DNA of 6,979 bases, taken from JAVBUZ01 sp031554725 (GTDB taxonomy: Bacteria > Bacillota > Clostridia > Lachnospirales > Lachnospiraceae). The notes below the pieces were generated by a model. That model was not told the origin of the DNA. It was given only the letters and a program-made list of their open reading frames with translations, and made no database searches. The stretch lies in assembly GCA_031554725.1 (NCBI GenBank), contig JAVBUZ010000198.1:1-6979 (forward strand). The letters run 5' to 3'. Of this stretch, positions 5,224 to 6,979 are shown piece by piece; within the stretch, counting starts at the first letter, position 1, and the number at the start of each line of letters is the position of its first letter. Made by a program: the position numbers and the translations under genes.

Positions 5224-6591
5224 TTATAAGAAAATGTATTTTAAAATAAATAGAACAGTTAATACATACATAAGTATGCTATTTTTTCCTTTTGCTTTGC
5301 CTGTACATAGGTGAAGAATTGTCCATGACATAATTCCTATAGCAATACCTTCAGAAATGCTGTATGCAAGTGGCATCGCTACGATACAAAGGAATGCTGG
5401 AATTGCTTCTAGCATATTTTCCCAATCAATCTTTGCAACTGCAGAAATCATATAGAAGCCTACAATGATAAGAGCTGGTGCTGTGGCAAATGAAGGAATA
5501 GCTAAAAATAGTGGTGAGAACACAATAGAAAGAAGGAATAGTATAGCTGTTGTTACAGCAGTAAGACCTGTTCTACCACCCTCTGTTACACCTGCAGCAC
5601 TTTCTACATAAGTTGTTGTTGTAGAAGTTCCTAAAACAGCACCTGCACTCGTTGCAATAGCATCTGCTAAAAGAACGCCTTTAATCTTAGGTAACTTACC
5701 ATCTTTGTCTAGCATATTTGCTTTTGAAGATACACCAACAACGGTTCCTAAGGTATCAAAAATATCAACAAATAAGAAAGCGAAAATAATTACAATATAC
5801 TCTGCCCAATTTTTTAACTCGGAGAAATCTGCGGTAAATACCTTACCAAAGGTTTGTCCAAGAGATGTAAAGTCAAAGGATACAATTGCACGTGGAATTA
5901 CAGAGTACATACCAAGGTCACCATTTGGTACATAGATTTTTAATAGTTCACAAACAATACCAAGTACCCATGTTGCTAAAATACCAAATAAAATGCCACC
6001 TTTTACTTTTTTAATTAATAAGATAGCAGTGATAATTACGCCAATCAGTGCTAATAGTGCTCCCATACCTACAGAACTGAAATCTGTTTTGAAATTCTGA
6101 TATGTAACTAGGGTTGCTTCACTATTTACGATAATTTTTGCATTTTGTAAACCGATGAATGCAATAAACAGACCAATACCTGCACTAACTGCAGATTTTA
6201 AGGTCATAGGAATGGCATTAAAGATTGCTTCACGAACATTGGTTACAGATAGAATAATGAAAATAATACCTTCTGCGAATACTGCAAGCAATGCCATCTG
6301 CCAGGAATAACCGTAGCCTAAAACAACGGTATATGCAAAGTATGCATTAAGACCCATACCTGGTGCTAAAGCAAATGGATAGTTTGCCAGTGCTGCCATT
6401 AACAAGGTTCCAATAAAGGATGCTAAGGCGGTTGCAAGTAATACTGCGTTTTTATCCATTCCTGTTGCAGAAAGGATATCAGGATTTACTGCCAGAATAT
6501 AAGCCATGGTCATAAATGTGGTTATACCCGCCATTACTTCTGTCTTAACATCTGTCTTGTGTTCCTTGAGTTTAAATAATTTCTCTAACAT
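5224..6591 (-). CDS. AzgA/PbuG-type purine (adenine/guanine/hypoxanthine) permease of the NCS2 superfamily
   Basis: A 455-residue polytopic membrane protein, full length for the AzgA/PbuG branch of the NCS2 transporters, which import purine bases by proton symport. It is hydrophobic throughout, with roughly 12-14 membrane segments. Branch signatures are TTFMTMAYILAVNP at about 24-37, APGMGLNAYFAY at 76-87, FVDIFDTLGT at 274-283 and the threonine-rich GTSTTTTYVESAAGVTEGG at 321-339. These distinguish it from UraA-type uracil and xanthine carriers. The exact base cannot be settled; Bacillus PbuG (hypoxanthine/guanine) and PbuO are equal candidates. AGGAGG (6603-6608) lies 11 nt before the ATG. 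The gene follows the amidohydrolase by 65 bp and is probably co-transcribed, which fits uptake of bases alongside purine-nucleoside breakdown. No purine riboswitch fits in the short leader, so any such control would lie upstream of the amidohydrolase outside the window. Confidence 0.93.
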   Translation of the reverse strand: MLEKLFKLKEHKTDVKTEVMAGITTFMTMAYILAVNPDILSATGMDKNAVLLATALASFIGTLLMAALANYPFALAPGMGLNAYFAYTVVLGYGYSWQMALLAVFAEGIIFIILSVTNVREAIFNAIPMTLKSAVSAGIGLFIAFIGLQNAKIIVNSEATLVTYQNFKTDFSSVGMGALLALIGVIITAILLIKKVKGGILFGILATWVLGIVCELLKIYVPNGDLGMYSVIPRAIVSFDFTSLGQTFGKVFTADFSELKNWAEYIVIIFAFLFVDIFDTLGTVVGVSSKANMLDKDGKLPKIKGVLLADAIATSAGAVLGTSTTTTYVESAAGVTEGGRTGLTAVTTAILFLLSIVFSPLFLAIPSFATAPALIIVGFYMISAVAKIDWENMLEAIPAFLCIVAMPLAYSISEGIAIGIMSWTILHLCTGKAKGKNSILMYVLTVLFILKYIFL

Positions 6592-6637
6592 TTTTTTCTT
6601 TTCCTCCTGTATGAATTGTTGTAGAGAATATCATAGT

Positions 6638-6655
6638 GGTGGTTCTCCCCCCACC
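6638..6655 (-). other. Short G/C hairpin in the amidohydrolase-permease gap
   Basis: On the minus strand GGTGG, an 8-nt loop, and CCACC form a 5-bp GC-rich stem just 1 nt behind the amidohydrolase stop codon. No T-run follows, so it is not a standard terminator. It could stabilise the mRNA end or adjust the ratio of the two genes. The rest of the gap holds a TATGAT (a possible -10 with no matching -35) and the permease ribosome-binding site. Confidence 0.35.
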
Positions 6656-6656
6656 T

Positions 6657-6979
6657 TTATTGTGAAAGCAAACGCTTTACAATCTCGTCTGTGGTGCGAT
6701 ATATATTTTCAACATCCTCACCAATATGAAATTGGCCTCTTTCATAGAGCTTCTTACCGTGAATCATAGTCATAACCACATTTTGTTTTGTTCCACTATA
6801 AACCACATTCTTTGCAATGTTATTTAGGGGGCGCATATTCGGCTGATGTAAGTCTATCATGATAATATCTGCAAGCTTACCTTGAGCTAATACATCGCAT
6901 TGCTTTAATCCCATTGCTTTTGCACCATTGACCGTTGCCATTTTAAGAACTTCCATAGCATCCATGCACGCCGCATCCT
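6657..6979 (-). CDS. mtaD: Amidohydrolase, MTA/SAH deaminase (MtaD) type, C-terminal 106 residues (5' end outside window)
   Basis: The open frame enters from the right edge and ends at TAA (6657-6659), giving the last 106 residues. It carries the C-terminal signature of the TRZ/ATZ/MtaD amidohydrolases: helix EVLKMATVNGAKAMGL, then GKLADIIMIDL returning to the beta-sandwich, HQPNMRPLNNIAKNVVYSG, and MTMIHGKKLYERG. The pattern IDL-P-M-P-NI-V, followed by TM-GK-Y-G, is that of methylthioadenosine/S-adenosylhomocysteine deaminases, which remove the amino group from the adenine ring. The metal-binding histidines and aspartate lie outside the window, so activity and exact substrate cannot be checked; guanine deaminase or a related hydrolase remains possible. 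The purine permease gene follows after 65 bp without a terminator, which supports a purine role. The ATG at 6965 is an internal methionine, not the start. Confidence 0.8.
   Translation of the reverse strand, partial: DAACMDAMEVLKMATVNGAKAMGLKQCDVLAQGKLADIIMIDLHQPNMRPLNNIAKNVVYSGTKQNVVMTMIHGKKLYERGQFHIGEDVENIYRTTDEIVKRLLSQ

Noticed and set aside
5705..5935. 76-codon open frame on the plus strand
   Set aside because: It is antisense to the purine permease, which is intact and strongly conserved through this stretch.
6592..6656. Purine riboswitch before the permease
   Set aside because: Such elements are common before purine permease genes in Firmicutes, but the 65-bp gap is too short for the aptamer plus expression platform and lacks its conserved core.
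6506..6769. 87-codon open frame on the plus strand spanning the permease start and amidohydrolase end
   Set aside because: It crosses two real genes in antisense and has no initiation signal.
1..6979. Defence system, mobile element or CRISPR array
   Set aside because: No transposase, integrase, Cas or toxin-antitoxin motifs, no spaced repeats and no tRNA-type attachment site were seen; the gene set is housekeeping in character.

Overview
The window comes from an AT-rich, anaerobic Gram-positive genome, most likely a clostridium of the Lachnospiraceae type. This rests on the oxygen-independent ribonucleotide reductase, purine-rich ribosome-binding sites, intrinsic terminators with strong T-tracts, and the style of the proteins. 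The lineage is an inference; no rRNA is present. All eight supported genes lie on the minus strand, so transcription runs from high to low coordinates. No mobile element, CRISPR array, tRNA or rRNA gene was seen.

In order of transcription: (1) The C-terminal end of an MTA/SAH-deaminase-type amidohydrolase (cut by the right edge) is followed 65 bp later by an AzgA/PbuG-type purine permease. This is a purine salvage pair, closed by a very strong terminator at 5155-5195. (2) A membrane-anchored MutS-like ATPase overlaps rnhA (RNase HI) by an ATGA stop/start. A 41-residue single-pass membrane peptide, too short for a standard gene call, follows 32 bp later. A second strong terminator (2763-2796) ends this unit. 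(3) A YjjG-type HAD nucleotidase and a WYL-domain regulator lie 20 bp apart, with a weak AT-rich terminator candidate behind them. (4) A 194-bp control region carries a near-consensus sigma-A promoter, two candidate NrdR boxes, a TGTGA-N4-TCACA palindrome and a pair of direct repeats. It drives nrdD, the anaerobic ribonucleoside-triphosphate reductase, of which the first 275 residues are visible before the left edge.

The genes share a theme of nucleotide supply, nucleotide-pool cleaning and nucleic-acid maintenance. Most are ordinary housekeeping genes. The points most worth a second look are the translationally coupled MutS-like/RNase HI pair with its small membrane peptide, the nrdD control region with widely spaced NrdR boxes and an extra palindrome, and two operons that begin about 30 bp behind strong terminators with no convincing promoter. 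Two start codons (MutS-like ATPase, rnhA) are called here at ATG rather than at the longer in-frame TTG starts, because of the ribosome-binding sites.
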